A stretch of DNA of 64,000 nt from Planctomycetota bacterium (GTDB taxonomy: Bacteria > Planctomycetota > UBA1135 > GCA-002686595), in the NCBI GenBank assembly GCA_016779205.1, contig JADHOC010000024.1:1-64000 (forward strand), in the 5' to 3' direction. The position numbers and the translations under genes are program-made. Below the pieces are notes generated by a model. It did not search any database, was not told the DNA's origin, and worked only from the letters and a program-made list of their open reading frames with translations. Positions 35,044-43,166 of the stretch are shown here, piece by piece (the first letter of the stretch is position 1; the number at the start of each line of letters is the position of its first letter).

Positions 35044-36042
35044 ATGATCCTCGACCCCGGCTTCGACCTCACCCTCCGGCCGATGAAGTACCCCGTCTTC
35101 TTCGAGATGTACCGGGACGCCATCAAGAACACCTGGACCGTCGAGGAGGTGGACTTCTCCACGGACACGGCGGACCTCCAGAAGCGGCTGGACCCGGCGG
35201 AGCGGCACCTGGTCAACCGCCTCGTGGCCTTCTTCGCCACCGGTGACTCCATTGTGTCGAACAACCTCGTGCTGAGTCTGTACAAGCACATCAACGCCCC
35301 CGAGGCGCGGATGTATCTGTCCCGCCAGCTCTACGAGGAGGCCCTGCACGTGCAGTTCTATCTCACGCTGCTGGACACCTACATCCCTGACCTCAAGGAG
35401 CGGGAGGAGGCCTTCGCGGCCATCCAGAACATCCCGTCGATCCAGCGCAAGGCCGAGTTCTGCTTCAAGTACATGGACTCGGTGGACTCCCTCGAGGCCT
35501 GCGAGACCCGTGAGGACAAGCGGAAGTTCCTGCTGAACCTCATGTGCTTCGCGTGCTGCATCGAGGGCATGTTCTTCTTCGCGGCGTTCGCCTACGTCTA
35601 CTTCCTGCGCAGCAAGGGCCTGCTGAACGGCCTCGCCTCGGGGACCAACTGGGTCTTCCGCGACGAGAGCTGCCACATGGCCTTCGCCTTCGAGGTCGTC
35701 AGCACGGTCCGCAAGGAGGACCCCACGCTCTTCGACGACGAGCTCCAGGCCCAGGTCATCGAGATGCTGAAGGAGGCGGTGGAGTGCGAGATGCAGTTCG
35801 CCGAGGACCTCCTGTCCGGCGGCGTCGCCGGCCTCTCCCAGGCGGACATGCGCCAGTACCTCGAGTTCGTCGCCGACCAGCGCCTGCAGAACCTCGGGAT
35901 GCCGGCCTACTTCGGGTCCAAGAACCCGTTCAGCTTCATGGACCTCCAGGACGTCCAGGAGCTCTCCAACTTCTTCGAGCGGCGCGTCAGCGCCTACCAG
36001 GTCTCCGTCACGGGCGACGTCGCCTTCGACGAGGCCTTCTGA
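35044..36042 (+). CDS. nrdB: Ribonucleotide reductase, class Ia small (radical-generating) subunit
   Basis: Diiron-tyrosyl radical subunit, 332 residues. The iron ligands can be placed by motif: Asp in FATGDSIV; Glu and His in YEEALHVQF; Glu in CCIEGMFFF; and Glu and His in RDESCHMAF. A Tyr four residues after the first His (ALHVQFY) occupies the radical position of E. coli Tyr122, so a classical tyrosyl radical is expected rather than a Mn/Fe-Phe type. The C-terminal tail (VSVTGDVAFDEAF) is the peptide that docks on NrdA. A strong terminator follows 38 bases after the stop. Confidence 0.95.
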   Translation: MILDPGFDLTLRPMKYPVFFEMYRDAIKNTWTVEEVDFSTDTADLQKRLDPAERHLVNRLVAFFATGDSIVSNNLVLSLYKHINAPEARMYLSRQLYEEALHVQFYLTLLDTYIPDLKEREEAFAAIQNIPSIQRKAEFCFKYMDSVDSLEACETREDKRKFLLNLMCFACCIEGMFFFAAFAYVYFLRSKGLLNGLASGTNWVFRDESCHMAFAFEVVSTVRKEDPTLFDDELQAQVIEMLKEAVECEMQFAEDLLSGGVAGLSQADMRQYLEFVADQRLQNLGMPAYFGSKNPFSFMDLQDVQELSNFFERRVSAYQVSVTGDVAFDEAF

Positions 36043-36080
36043 TCGCCCCACGGGTCACCCGCACCCCCCCGCCACCGCAA

Positions 36081-36114
36081 GGCGGCCCGGGCTCCACGAG
36101 GAGCCCGGGCCGCC
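36081..36114 (+). terminator. Intrinsic terminator of the nrdAB operon
   Basis: A 15-base perfect stem (36081-36095 with 36100-36114) with a 4-base loop, followed by TGTTTGTTG. It lies between convergent nrdB and the peptidase gene and may serve both strands. Confidence 0.8.
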
Positions 36115-36158
36115 TGTTTGTTGCAGAGGTGCGCCGCGCGCGGCGCACCGAGCGTCAC

Positions 36159-37601
36159 TCAGAACTTCGGTTGGTCGATCTGGAGCGCCTCGAGCATGCG
36201 CATCACCAGGCGGCAGATCCGCCGGATCTTGTCGTAGTCGATCTTGTCCGGGGTGTCCGTGGCCTTGTGGTAGTCCTCGTGGACGTCACAGAAGAGGAAG
36301 GCCACCGGGATGTCGAGGTTGCGCTCGAAGTTGGCGTGGTCAGAGCGCTCCCAGTAGGAGTCCGCGGAGCGCACCTTCTTGAAGCCCTCCTTCTTCATGT
36401 TGGCCTCGGCCACCTTGGTCAGGGCGCTGTAGGCCTCGTGCTTGCTGGTGGGCGTGATCATGAACTCGTCCGGGGCGTTCCGGCCGATCATGTCGATGTT
36501 GATGTTGCACAGCGGCTTCAGGCCCCCAGGGAGGTAGGGGTCCTTGGTCCACGCCTCGGACCCGAGCAGCCCCTTCTCCTCGGCCGAGACCCAGGTCAGC
36601 ATCACCGAGCGACGCATGGGGCCGTACTCCTTGAGCGCCTCGGCGATCGCGAGCAGGCCGCAGGTCCCCGAGCCGTTGTCGTCCGCGCCGTTGTAGATGT
36701 CACCATTCTCCCGGTAGCCGACGTGGTCGTAGTGCGCCGAGATGATGATCAGCTCGTCCTTGAGCTTGGGGTCCGAGCCGGGCCAGATGCCCACGACGTT
36801 CTCCAGCTGGGCGTCTTCGAGGCGGCCATAGCTGCAGCTCTCGCTGATCTCGAGCGAGAGCTTGCCGCCGAGCTTGCGGGACTTCGGCATCATCCCGAGC
36901 ATGTCCTTCGCGGCGGCCTCCGTCAGGTGGAGGACGGGGAAGCCCTCGCGGCTGGAGGCGTTCCGCGAGAGGCGCGGCGACTTGATGTTGGCCAGGCTGC
37001 GCCCGAAGGTCTCCGCCACGGTCTTCTTCATCTTCCGCTCGTCCGGGAGGACGATGACGCCCAGGGCGCCGCCCTCCTCCAGGGCCCTGCGGCGCTTGAT
37101 GGAGAGGCCCCGGGAGTTCGTCCCCACGACCCACTTCCCGCGCGCCTTGAGCTTGTCGAGGGACTTGGAGTTCAGGTCGTCCGCCCAGATGGCGTCGCCG
37201 CTGACCTCGCGCATTCCGAGCGCCGACTGGGGCAGGAAGTAACCCTCGCCCATGACGAGGTTCAGCTGCGCGCCACCCTTGCCCTCGATGGAGAGGGAGG
37301 TGCGCGCCATGTCCATCCCGCTCTGTGGATAGGTCCAGTTGTAGAGGTAGGACTCATCCTGGGCGCCCGGCTGGAAGCCGAGGCGCATGAGCCTCGCGCG
37401 GATGTAGCGCGCCGCGATTTTCAGCTGGGGAGAGGGAGAGTCCCGCCCCTTCATCGCGTCCGAGGCGATGAAGTAGAGGTCCGAGCGGATCTCATCCGCC
37501 GTGATGGTGTCGAGCGCGCGGTCAAGGTCGGTCTCATCGACGCCGCTCGTAGGAAGCGCCAGCGAGGCGCCGAGGATCAATGCGGATGCAATCAGCTTCA
37601 T
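36159..37601 (-). CDS. M28 family metallopeptidase (exported aminopeptidase)
   Basis: A 480-residue predicted secreted di-zinc peptidase. The signal peptide is MKLIASALILGASLALPTSG. The metal ligands are recognisable: HYDHVGY, YNGADDNGSG (bridging Asp), VSAEEKGLLGS (catalytic Glu and ligand Glu), NIDMIGR and RSDHANF. An inserted domain between residues about 110 and 270 (GVIVLPDERKM... region) corresponds to the protease-associated insert of many M28 enzymes. I chose the ATG at 37601 because it starts the signal peptide and has GGAGGG upstream; the open frame continues to 37649 without meaning. The substrate is probably peptide N termini. Confidence 0.92.
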   Translation of the reverse strand: MKLIASALILGASLALPTSGVDETDLDRALDTITADEIRSDLYFIASDAMKGRDSPSPQLKIAARYIRARLMRLGFQPGAQDESYLYNWTYPQSGMDMARTSLSIEGKGGAQLNLVMGEGYFLPQSALGMREVSGDAIWADDLNSKSLDKLKARGKWVVGTNSRGLSIKRRRALEEGGALGVIVLPDERKMKKTVAETFGRSLANIKSPRLSRNASSREGFPVLHLTEAAAKDMLGMMPKSRKLGGKLSLEISESCSYGRLEDAQLENVVGIWPGSDPKLKDELIIISAHYDHVGYRENGDIYNGADDNGSGTCGLLAIAEALKEYGPMRRSVMLTWVSAEEKGLLGSEAWTKDPYLPGGLKPLCNINIDMIGRNAPDEFMITPTSKHEAYSALTKVAEANMKKEGFKKVRSADSYWERSDHANFERNLDIPVAFLFCDVHEDYHKATDTPDKIDYDKIRRICRLVMRMLEALQIDQPKF

Positions 37602-37676
37602 GGGAGGGTCCCTCCGGGACGCGAGGATCGTAGCCGCACGGCCCCCCATGTGCTGTTCGCCTTCCGTAGCGAGCGG

Positions 37677-40151
37677 TCAACGCATGGAGCACCATGGCTC
37701 CTGGAGAGACCCGATCGGGCTCCCCGGGGGAGCCTCCGGGGCTCGGCTGGCCGGCGAGTCGGCTGGCCCGGTGACCGACCGCTTCAGGACCTGCCGGATC
37801 TCGACCTGCAGGTCCTGCAGCCCCGTCCGCTTCGCGACGAGCTGGTCCGAGGCAAATTCCGTCAGGGCAGGTCGGAGGGCGGCGCGGACCTCCCTCGGCG
37901 TCTTCGACCCGAGGTAGGTCGCCATCGCCTCCTCGGCGATCACCGCCAGGACCAGCTCCCGCAGCGCGCGCTCGTCGTGGGGCACCTCCTCCTTGGAGAC
38001 GGCCGGCCCCCGGGCGAAGCCGAAGATCGCGTTCACCACGGCGCGGGCGTCCACCGGAGCGCTGTCCGCGGCGGCGGTCTCCGCCGACTGCAGCTCGAGG
38101 CGCATCAGTCTCTGGGGATCCATGAGGCCAGACACCGTCATGCGCGCCGCCACGTCGGCCGCGCCGACCCAGTCGAAGGCCACCCCAGCATCGCGCTCGA
38201 AGACCTCCCTCGAGCTCCCGTAGCCCGGCGGCCGGGGGTAGAGCAGCCGCCGCAACGGGGCCGGAATGGAGAGGGTCTCCGGGCTGAGCGTGACCATCAA
38301 GGCGGCGAGGGCGCGCTGCTGATCGGCGGCCGGCACGGGCCTCATGGGCGCAGGCCGCCCCCCGTTGACCTCGTGCTCGTAGAGGACCCCGCCGATCATC
38401 TTCACCGCGGCGTCCACCTGGAAGCGATGGTGGAGGTAGAGCGGGACGAAGACCTCCTCGAGCTCAGCCACCGGCCGACCGGGGGCGAGGTTCCCCGCTC
38501 CGAACCGGCGCAGCGCCACCTGTCGGACCTCGAGGGCGTCCAGCAGCGCCTTGACCGGGTCGTCCCCGTCATCCCAGAGGTTCGCGTAGGGCTGGGCCGC
38601 CCCCGCGGGGCGGGCGTCCTGGTCAGTGAGGTACCTCAGCCCTCGGTCCGCCGCGCCGCGGTGCAGGCGCTCCTGGAAGTCCGCCTGGGCCTCCCCCTCG
38701 GGCACCGCCGCGTAGAGGGCGCGGATCGCGTGGACGTCCCAGGCGCCCACGCCCACCCCGTAGGCGTCCGAGACGTCCAGCCCCCCGCGGCCGTTGGGGC
38801 GGATTCGCGGGGCGGGGTAGTCCATGACCGACGCGCGCTCGGATGCGCTCGCCGCGAAGTTGTGGGCCAGCCCGAGGGTGTGCCCCACCTCGTGGGCGGC
38901 CAGCTGCCGGATCCGCGCGAGGGCGAGCTCCACGGGGTCGTCGAAGGACCCGCTCCCCGTCTTCTCCGCGCCCAGCATCCCCTCGAACAGCAGCCGGTCC
39001 TGCCGGACCCGGAGCGAGCCGAGGCTGACGTGCCCCTTGATGATCTCGCCCGTGCGCGGGTCGCTGATCGCGTTGCCGTAGCTCCAGCCCCGCGTCGAAC
39101 GGTGGACCCACTGGATCACGTTGTTCCGCACGTCGAGCGGATCGAGGCCCTCGGGCGCCACCTCGACCCGGAAGGCCCCGGGGTAGCCGGCCTGGGCAAA
39201 CGCCTCCGCCCACCACGAGGCGCCCTCCACCAGCGCCGACTGCACCGGCTCGGGGGCGGCGGCGTCGACGTAGTAGACGATGGGCTCCACCTCACCGGTC
39301 TCAGGGTCTCGAGTGATGCGATGCCGCACCGCCAGCCGCTGGGTGATCGGGACGTCGAGCGGGACGCCGTAGTCGAGATACCGGATGGAGAAGGCCCCCA
39401 TGCGCGGATCGAAGCGGCGCGGCTCGTAGTCCGCGTCCGGGAGGCGAAGCAGCCCCTGGCGCTGCACGAAGGTCAGCGCCCCGCCGTCGGGCGCGCTGCT
39501 CCGGGCCAGCGGGCCCGGCTTGGCCGAGGTGAACGTGAGCACCGCGGCGAACTCCACGTTGTCCGGGAACGCCTGGCAGCGCCCGACGTCGAGGGCGGAG
39601 CGGTCAGGGTCGAGCTTGAAGCTCCCCTGCCCGCTGCTCGCGAGCGTGCTCTGGATCCCGTGGGCGTCGCGCACCAGGAAGGACGTGAGGTCCACGAGCA
39701 CGCGGCCGTCCCGGGCTCGGTCCACGGGGTCGCCCCCCCAGAGCACAGAGCTCGCGAACGACTGCCGCGCTGCGTCCTGCTCGAGGCTCCCCCCTGAGGA
39801 GGCGCGGTAGGCCGTGTTGATCTGCTCCAGCAGGACCTTGCCGCCCACGCTCCTGAACCGAACCAGACGCGCGCCGCCCATCTGGCCTCGGTCGAGGCCC
39901 ACGTCATTGGCGCCCAGTCCGGTCTCGATCCCCTCGACGTGCAGCAGGCGCACGTGCTCGCCGTCAGCGCCCGCCGCGGGGAGCCACACGAGCGCGGCGC
40001 CCTCCTCCCCGTCGAGCCGGAGGTCGAGCAGCGGCGCTTCTCCCCGGGTCCCCTTCGCGGGCGCGGCGGCGACGGCCCCCGAGGGCTGCCCCTCGCTGGA
40101 GGCGCATGCGACGATCAGTCCCAGGCTGAGTGCTTGGATCACGTTCCTCAT
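37677..40151 (-). CDS. Zinc metalloprotease lipoprotein, metzincin-type (DUF5117/DUF4953-like)
   Basis: An 824-residue predicted lipoprotein with a signal and lipobox around LSLGLIVACASS (Cys about residue 16). The extended zinc motif HEVGHTLGLAHN near residue 410 and the following SVMDYPAPR (Met-turn) give the metzincin signature HExxHxxGxxH...M. The N-terminal half (NTAYRASSGG..., FAAVLTFTSAKPG..., MGAFSIRYLDYG) matches the DUF5117/DUF4953 architecture known from planctomycetes and Bacteroidetes. The long C-terminal part has no known domain. I use ATG 40151, which gives the lipoprotein signal; the frame upstream to 41147 overlaps the divergent glycosyltransferase gene. Confidence 0.88.
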   Translation of the reverse strand: MRNVIQALSLGLIVACASSEGQPSGAVAAAPAKGTRGEAPLLDLRLDGEEGAALVWLPAAGADGEHVRLLHVEGIETGLGANDVGLDRGQMGGARLVRFRSVGGKVLLEQINTAYRASSGGSLEQDAARQSFASSVLWGGDPVDRARDGRVLVDLTSFLVRDAHGIQSTLASSGQGSFKLDPDRSALDVGRCQAFPDNVEFAAVLTFTSAKPGPLARSSAPDGGALTFVQRQGLLRLPDADYEPRRFDPRMGAFSIRYLDYGVPLDVPITQRLAVRHRITRDPETGEVEPIVYYVDAAAPEPVQSALVEGASWWAEAFAQAGYPGAFRVEVAPEGLDPLDVRNNVIQWVHRSTRGWSYGNAISDPRTGEIIKGHVSLGSLRVRQDRLLFEGMLGAEKTGSGSFDDPVELALARIRQLAAHEVGHTLGLAHNFAASASERASVMDYPAPRIRPNGRGGLDVSDAYGVGVGAWDVHAIRALYAAVPEGEAQADFQERLHRGAADRGLRYLTDQDARPAGAAQPYANLWDDGDDPVKALLDALEVRQVALRRFGAGNLAPGRPVAELEEVFVPLYLHHRFQVDAAVKMIGGVLYEHEVNGGRPAPMRPVPAADQQRALAALMVTLSPETLSIPAPLRRLLYPRPPGYGSSREVFERDAGVAFDWVGAADVAARMTVSGLMDPQRLMRLELQSAETAAADSAPVDARAVVNAIFGFARGPAVSKEEVPHDERALRELVLAVIAEEAMATYLGSKTPREVRAALRPALTEFASDQLVAKRTGLQDLQVEIRQVLKRSVTGPADSPASRAPEAPPGSPIGSLQEPWCSMR

Positions 40152-40238
40152 GGGGCGAGGGTACGAATCCAGACACGGTTGGCACCTTTCCGAGTGAGGA
40201 ATGAGGGCGAGGCTGGGCTCTCGGCATACCCTCCTCGC

Positions 40239-41996
40239 ATGACCGGCCTTTCTCACATCGACGGCAGCCTTCAGGGGCTGTTTACCACCCCCCAGCGGGA
40301 CACCTCCGCCGAGGAAACCCCCTCCGGACTCGAGCCCCTCCTGGAGGAGAACCTCTGCACCCTGGTGGGCGATGCCACCGGCGAGCAGCTGATCGAGCGC
40401 ATCCTCTACGCCGACAACGGCAAGCACGTGATCATCGGCGGGCCGAACCCGCCGCTCTACCGGTTCCGTGGCCGCATGAGGGAGTTCCGCGTCCCGAAGA
40501 AGGAGCTCGAGCAGTCCGTGGCCGACGTGCAGGACGGCGAGACGGTGTTCCTCTTCGGCATCAGCCTCGGTGAGCAGGCGGCGCACATCCTCCGGACCCG
40601 CCCCAACTGCAAGGTCATCGCCTGGGACCGCGACCCCTGGCTCATGCGCCTCGCCCTCACCGGCCAGGACTACAAGTACAGCCTGGGGACCGGCCGCCTG
40701 ACCCTCTGCCTCGGCGCCGACCTGATCGACCACCTCCCGTCGATGCCCGACTACTGCCTCGTGATGCACCCGGTGCTCCGGGAGTTCTACGAGGACGAGC
40801 TGCTCCTCACCCAGGAGGCGACCCGCGGCGGAGCCAAGGACGGGGACCGCAAGTGGGTCGGTCTCGGCATGGGCGGCGTGGTCTACAACGAGCTGAGCGC
40901 CGCGGTCCGGGCCGAGGGCTACTCCGTGTTCCCCCTCGAGGTCCGTCGCTGGGACCCCCGCGAGACCCGCATCGCGCTGCAGACGCTCCGGCCCGAGCGC
41001 GTGGTGACCATCAACTACAACTCCGAGGTGGCCTCGGTGTGCCACGAGCTGGAGATCCCCCTCGTGGCCTGGGAGGTCGACCCCAAGACCGACCGGCCGC
41101 CGACGCCCCTCGCCGGGGGCGAGGACTTCCGCGTCTTCACCCTGCACCCCAAGGACGTGGGCCAGCTCGAGGACGCTGGCTTCTCCTCCGTGGGCTACCT
41201 CCCCATCGGGGTGGACACCGACAAGCGCTACCCCCTGGAGCTCAATGAGGAGGAGCGCAGCCGCTTCGCCGCCCGCGTCTGCTTCGTGGGGTCGAGCCTC
41301 ATCGACCGCGCCCGGCGCTTCAAGCGGCTCTTCCTGCAGCTACACGCCTCCTTCAACTGCTCGGCCGAGGAGAGCTTCGATGAGACCTCCGAGCGCCTCG
41401 AGCAGGTCCTCGCGGCCGAGCGGGCCAACTACGGCGTCTACAACTCCGACCAGCTCCTCGAGGAGCAGTTCGGCGAGTTCCTGGAGGCTGCGCGGCGCAA
41501 CGGCACCCCGGACGACCCCAAGAAGTGGGTGGCCGAGATCGTCGCCTCCCAGAAGCGCGTCGCCTACGTCTCTGCGCTGAGCGACTTCGGCATCCATGTC
41601 TGGGGAGACGACCGCTGGAGCGAGATCTCCGCCGCGGTCCCCGGCGTGCACTACCGCGGGCTGGCCGAGCAGGGCCACGAGCTCACCTGCGTCTACAGCA
41701 GCGCCGAGATCCACGTGGACGTCAACCGCATCTACCAGCCGGAGGCCATCCCCATGCGCGTGATCAACGTGATGGCGTGCGGCGGCTTCATGATCGCGGA
41801 GCACTCCGAGTCCATCCAGGAACTGTTCGAAGTGGGCATGGAGATCGAGACCTACCGGACCATCGAGGAGCTCGAGACCAAGGTCGCTCACTACCTCGAG
41901 AACCCCGGCGAAGCCCGTGAAATCGCCCAGCGGGGGCTCGAGGCTGTGCGCCAACGCCACACCATGCGGATCCGCGCGGCGAGCCTGCTCGCCTGA
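40239..41996 (+). CDS. CgeB-like glycosyltransferase family 1 protein
   Basis: A 585-residue soluble protein. The central and C-terminal parts resemble spore-maturation CgeB/glycosyltransferase-1-type proteins: VTINYNSEVASVCHELEIPLVAWEVDPKT, VGYLPIGVDTDKRYPL, VCFVGSSLIDRARRFK, and near the C terminus IYQPEAIPMRVINVMACGGFMIAEHSESIQELFEVG, the motif where nucleotide-sugar binding is expected. Residues 85-160 resemble a DUF115-like motif (FLFGISLGEQAAHIL, VIAWDRDPWLMRLAL). The acceptor is unknown; in related loci such proteins decorate flagellins or cell-surface polymers. It is divergent from the metzincin gene. The hisL leader begins about 80 bases after its stop. Confidence 0.8.
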   Translation: MTGLSHIDGSLQGLFTTPQRDTSAEETPSGLEPLLEENLCTLVGDATGEQLIERILYADNGKHVIIGGPNPPLYRFRGRMREFRVPKKELEQSVADVQDGETVFLFGISLGEQAAHILRTRPNCKVIAWDRDPWLMRLALTGQDYKYSLGTGRLTLCLGADLIDHLPSMPDYCLVMHPVLREFYEDELLLTQEATRGGAKDGDRKWVGLGMGGVVYNELSAAVRAEGYSVFPLEVRRWDPRETRIALQTLRPERVVTINYNSEVASVCHELEIPLVAWEVDPKTDRPPTPLAGGEDFRVFTLHPKDVGQLEDAGFSSVGYLPIGVDTDKRYPLELNEEERSRFAARVCFVGSSLIDRARRFKRLFLQLHASFNCSAEESFDETSERLEQVLAAERANYGVYNSDQLLEEQFGEFLEAARRNGTPDDPKKWVAEIVASQKRVAYVSALSDFGIHVWGDDRWSEISAAVPGVHYRGLAEQGHELTCVYSSAEIHVDVNRIYQPEAIPMRVINVMACGGFMIAEHSESIQELFEVGMEIETYRTIEELETKVAHYLENPGEAREIAQRGLEAVRQRHTMRIRAASLLA

Positions 41997-42074
41997 TGGC
42001 GTCTGTGTCCGAGAAGATTCTTCGAGAGCACGGGTTGTAGCCGGAGCGCAGCGCTCTACTCTCCCCGCCTCGTC

Positions 42075-42140
42075 ATGAACGCCTACCTCAACAGCGCGCC
42101 CGTCCATCATCACCACGACCCCTCATGGGTCGGGTGCTGA
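42075..42140 (+). CDS. hisL: Histidine operon leader peptide
   Basis: A 21-residue open frame, ATG 42075 to TGA 42138-42140, with four consecutive His codons (CAT CAT CAC CAC at 42105-42116) just before its end. It precedes the first his gene by about 105 bases and is followed by a terminator hairpin, the exact layout of a histidine attenuator: ribosome stalling at the His run when charged tRNA-His is scarce would let transcription continue into hisG. A small hairpin (42116-42121 with 42127-42132, loop CTCAT) overlaps the end of the last His codon and could be the pause structure. There is no clear Shine-Dalgarno. Confidence 0.85.
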   Translation: MNAYLNSAPVHHHHDPSWVGC

Positions 42141-42172
42141 GTGCGCGTGTGACATAGACGTTCCACCGCTCA

Positions 42173-42202
42173 ACGCCGGCCCACGGGCCGGCGTCTTTCG
42201 TT
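42173..42202 (+). terminator. his operon attenuator terminator
   Basis: A perfect 9-base stem (42173-42181 with 42186-42194), loop CACG, followed by CTTTCGTT. It lies 32 bases after the leader-peptide stop and 43 bases before hisG. The antiterminator pairing was not resolved by eye. Confidence 0.8.
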
Positions 42203-42245
42203 GACGGCGATTCGTGGGCTGGCCTCCCTCAACAGGAAGCCAACC

Positions 42246-43166
42246 ATGTCCCTCGAACTCGATTCCCTCCCGGAGGCCGGCGCCGCTCGCGCGGTCTCCC
42301 CCACGCCCGCGCCCCTGCGACTCGCGCTCCCCAAGGGCCGTCAGCAAGACCAGGTCATCAGCCTGCTCGCGGACGCCGGTGTGTCCGTCGCCATGGGCGG
42401 CCGCGCCTATCGCCCCACCGTCTCGCTGCCGGCGGTGGAGACCAAGCTCCTCAAGCCGCAGAACGTCGTCGAGATGCTGGGCGTGGGCGCCCGCGACGTG
42501 GGCTTCGCCGGGGCCGACTGGGCCGAGGAGAAGGCCGCCCCCGTGGTCGAGCTGCTGGACACGGGCCTCAACCCCGTGCGGATCGTCGCCGCAGCGCCCC
42601 GGGAGCTGCTCGACGGGCAGGGCCGACTCCCCCGCCGCCCCCTGGTCATCGCCACCGAGTACCGCCGCCTGACGGGGGCGTGGATCCAGCGCGCCGGGCT
42701 CGACGCGCGGGTGCTCGCCACCTGCGGCGCCACCGAGGTCTTCCCCCCCGAGGACGCCGACCTGATCGTCGACAACACCTCCACGGGCTCGACCCTGAAG
42801 GCCAACGGGCTGGAGGTCATCGCCGAGCTGTTCCAGTCCTCGACCAGGCTCTACGCCAGCCAGGAGGCGGCCGCCGACCCTGGTCGCCGGGCCAGGCTCG
42901 ACGAGCTGGCGCTCCTGCTCCGCTCCGTCCTCGACGCGCGCCAGCGCATGATGCTGGAGCTCAACGTGGCCGCGGCGGACCTGGACCGGGTCCTGGACGT
43001 GCTCCCGAGCATGCGCCAGCCCACCATCGCCGCCCTGCGCGGGGACGCCGGCTTCGCCGTGCGAGCGGCGGTCCCCCGGGCGGCCATCGCCGACCTCGTC
43101 CCGCGCCTCAAGCAGCTCGGCGGCAGCGACATCGTCCTCTCCGGCGTCAGCCAGCTGGTGCCGTGA
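42246..43166 (+). CDS. hisG: ATP phosphoribosyltransferase, long form
   Basis: First enzyme of histidine synthesis, joining ATP and PRPP; 306 residues. Visible features are the N-terminal LRLALPKGRQQDQVISLLADAG, VGFAGADW, and ADLIVDNTSTGSTLKANGL, which includes the PRPP-binding loop. The C-terminal ~75 residues (LDVLPSMRQPTIAALRGDAG ... LKQLGGSDIVLSG) form the PII-like regulatory domain of long-form HisG, so it should be hexameric, feedback-inhibited by histidine, and independent of HisZ. I start at ATG 42246 with an upstream AGGA; the frame is open back to 42201. Its stop overlaps the next start by one base. Confidence 0.94.
   Translation: MSLELDSLPEAGAARAVSPTPAPLRLALPKGRQQDQVISLLADAGVSVAMGGRAYRPTVSLPAVETKLLKPQNVVEMLGVGARDVGFAGADWAEEKAAPVVELLDTGLNPVRIVAAAPRELLDGQGRLPRRPLVIATEYRRLTGAWIQRAGLDARVLATCGATEVFPPEDADLIVDNTSTGSTLKANGLEVIAELFQSSTRLYASQEAAADPGRRARLDELALLLRSVLDARQRMMLELNVAAADLDRVLDVLPSMRQPTIAALRGDAGFAVRAAVPRAAIADLVPRLKQLGGSDIVLSGVSQLVP

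Noticed and set aside
35544..39797. Plus-strand frame of over 1400 codons spanning nrdB, the M28 peptidase and the metzincin
   Set aside because: It crosses three real genes in other frames or strands; the product is Arg/His/Val-rich with no family features.
42035..42062. Sigma-70 promoter for the his leader (TTGTAG, 16-base spacer, TACTCT)
   Set aside because: The -10 match is poor, and it would leave only about 6 bases before the leader peptide start, so it is not reported as a feature.
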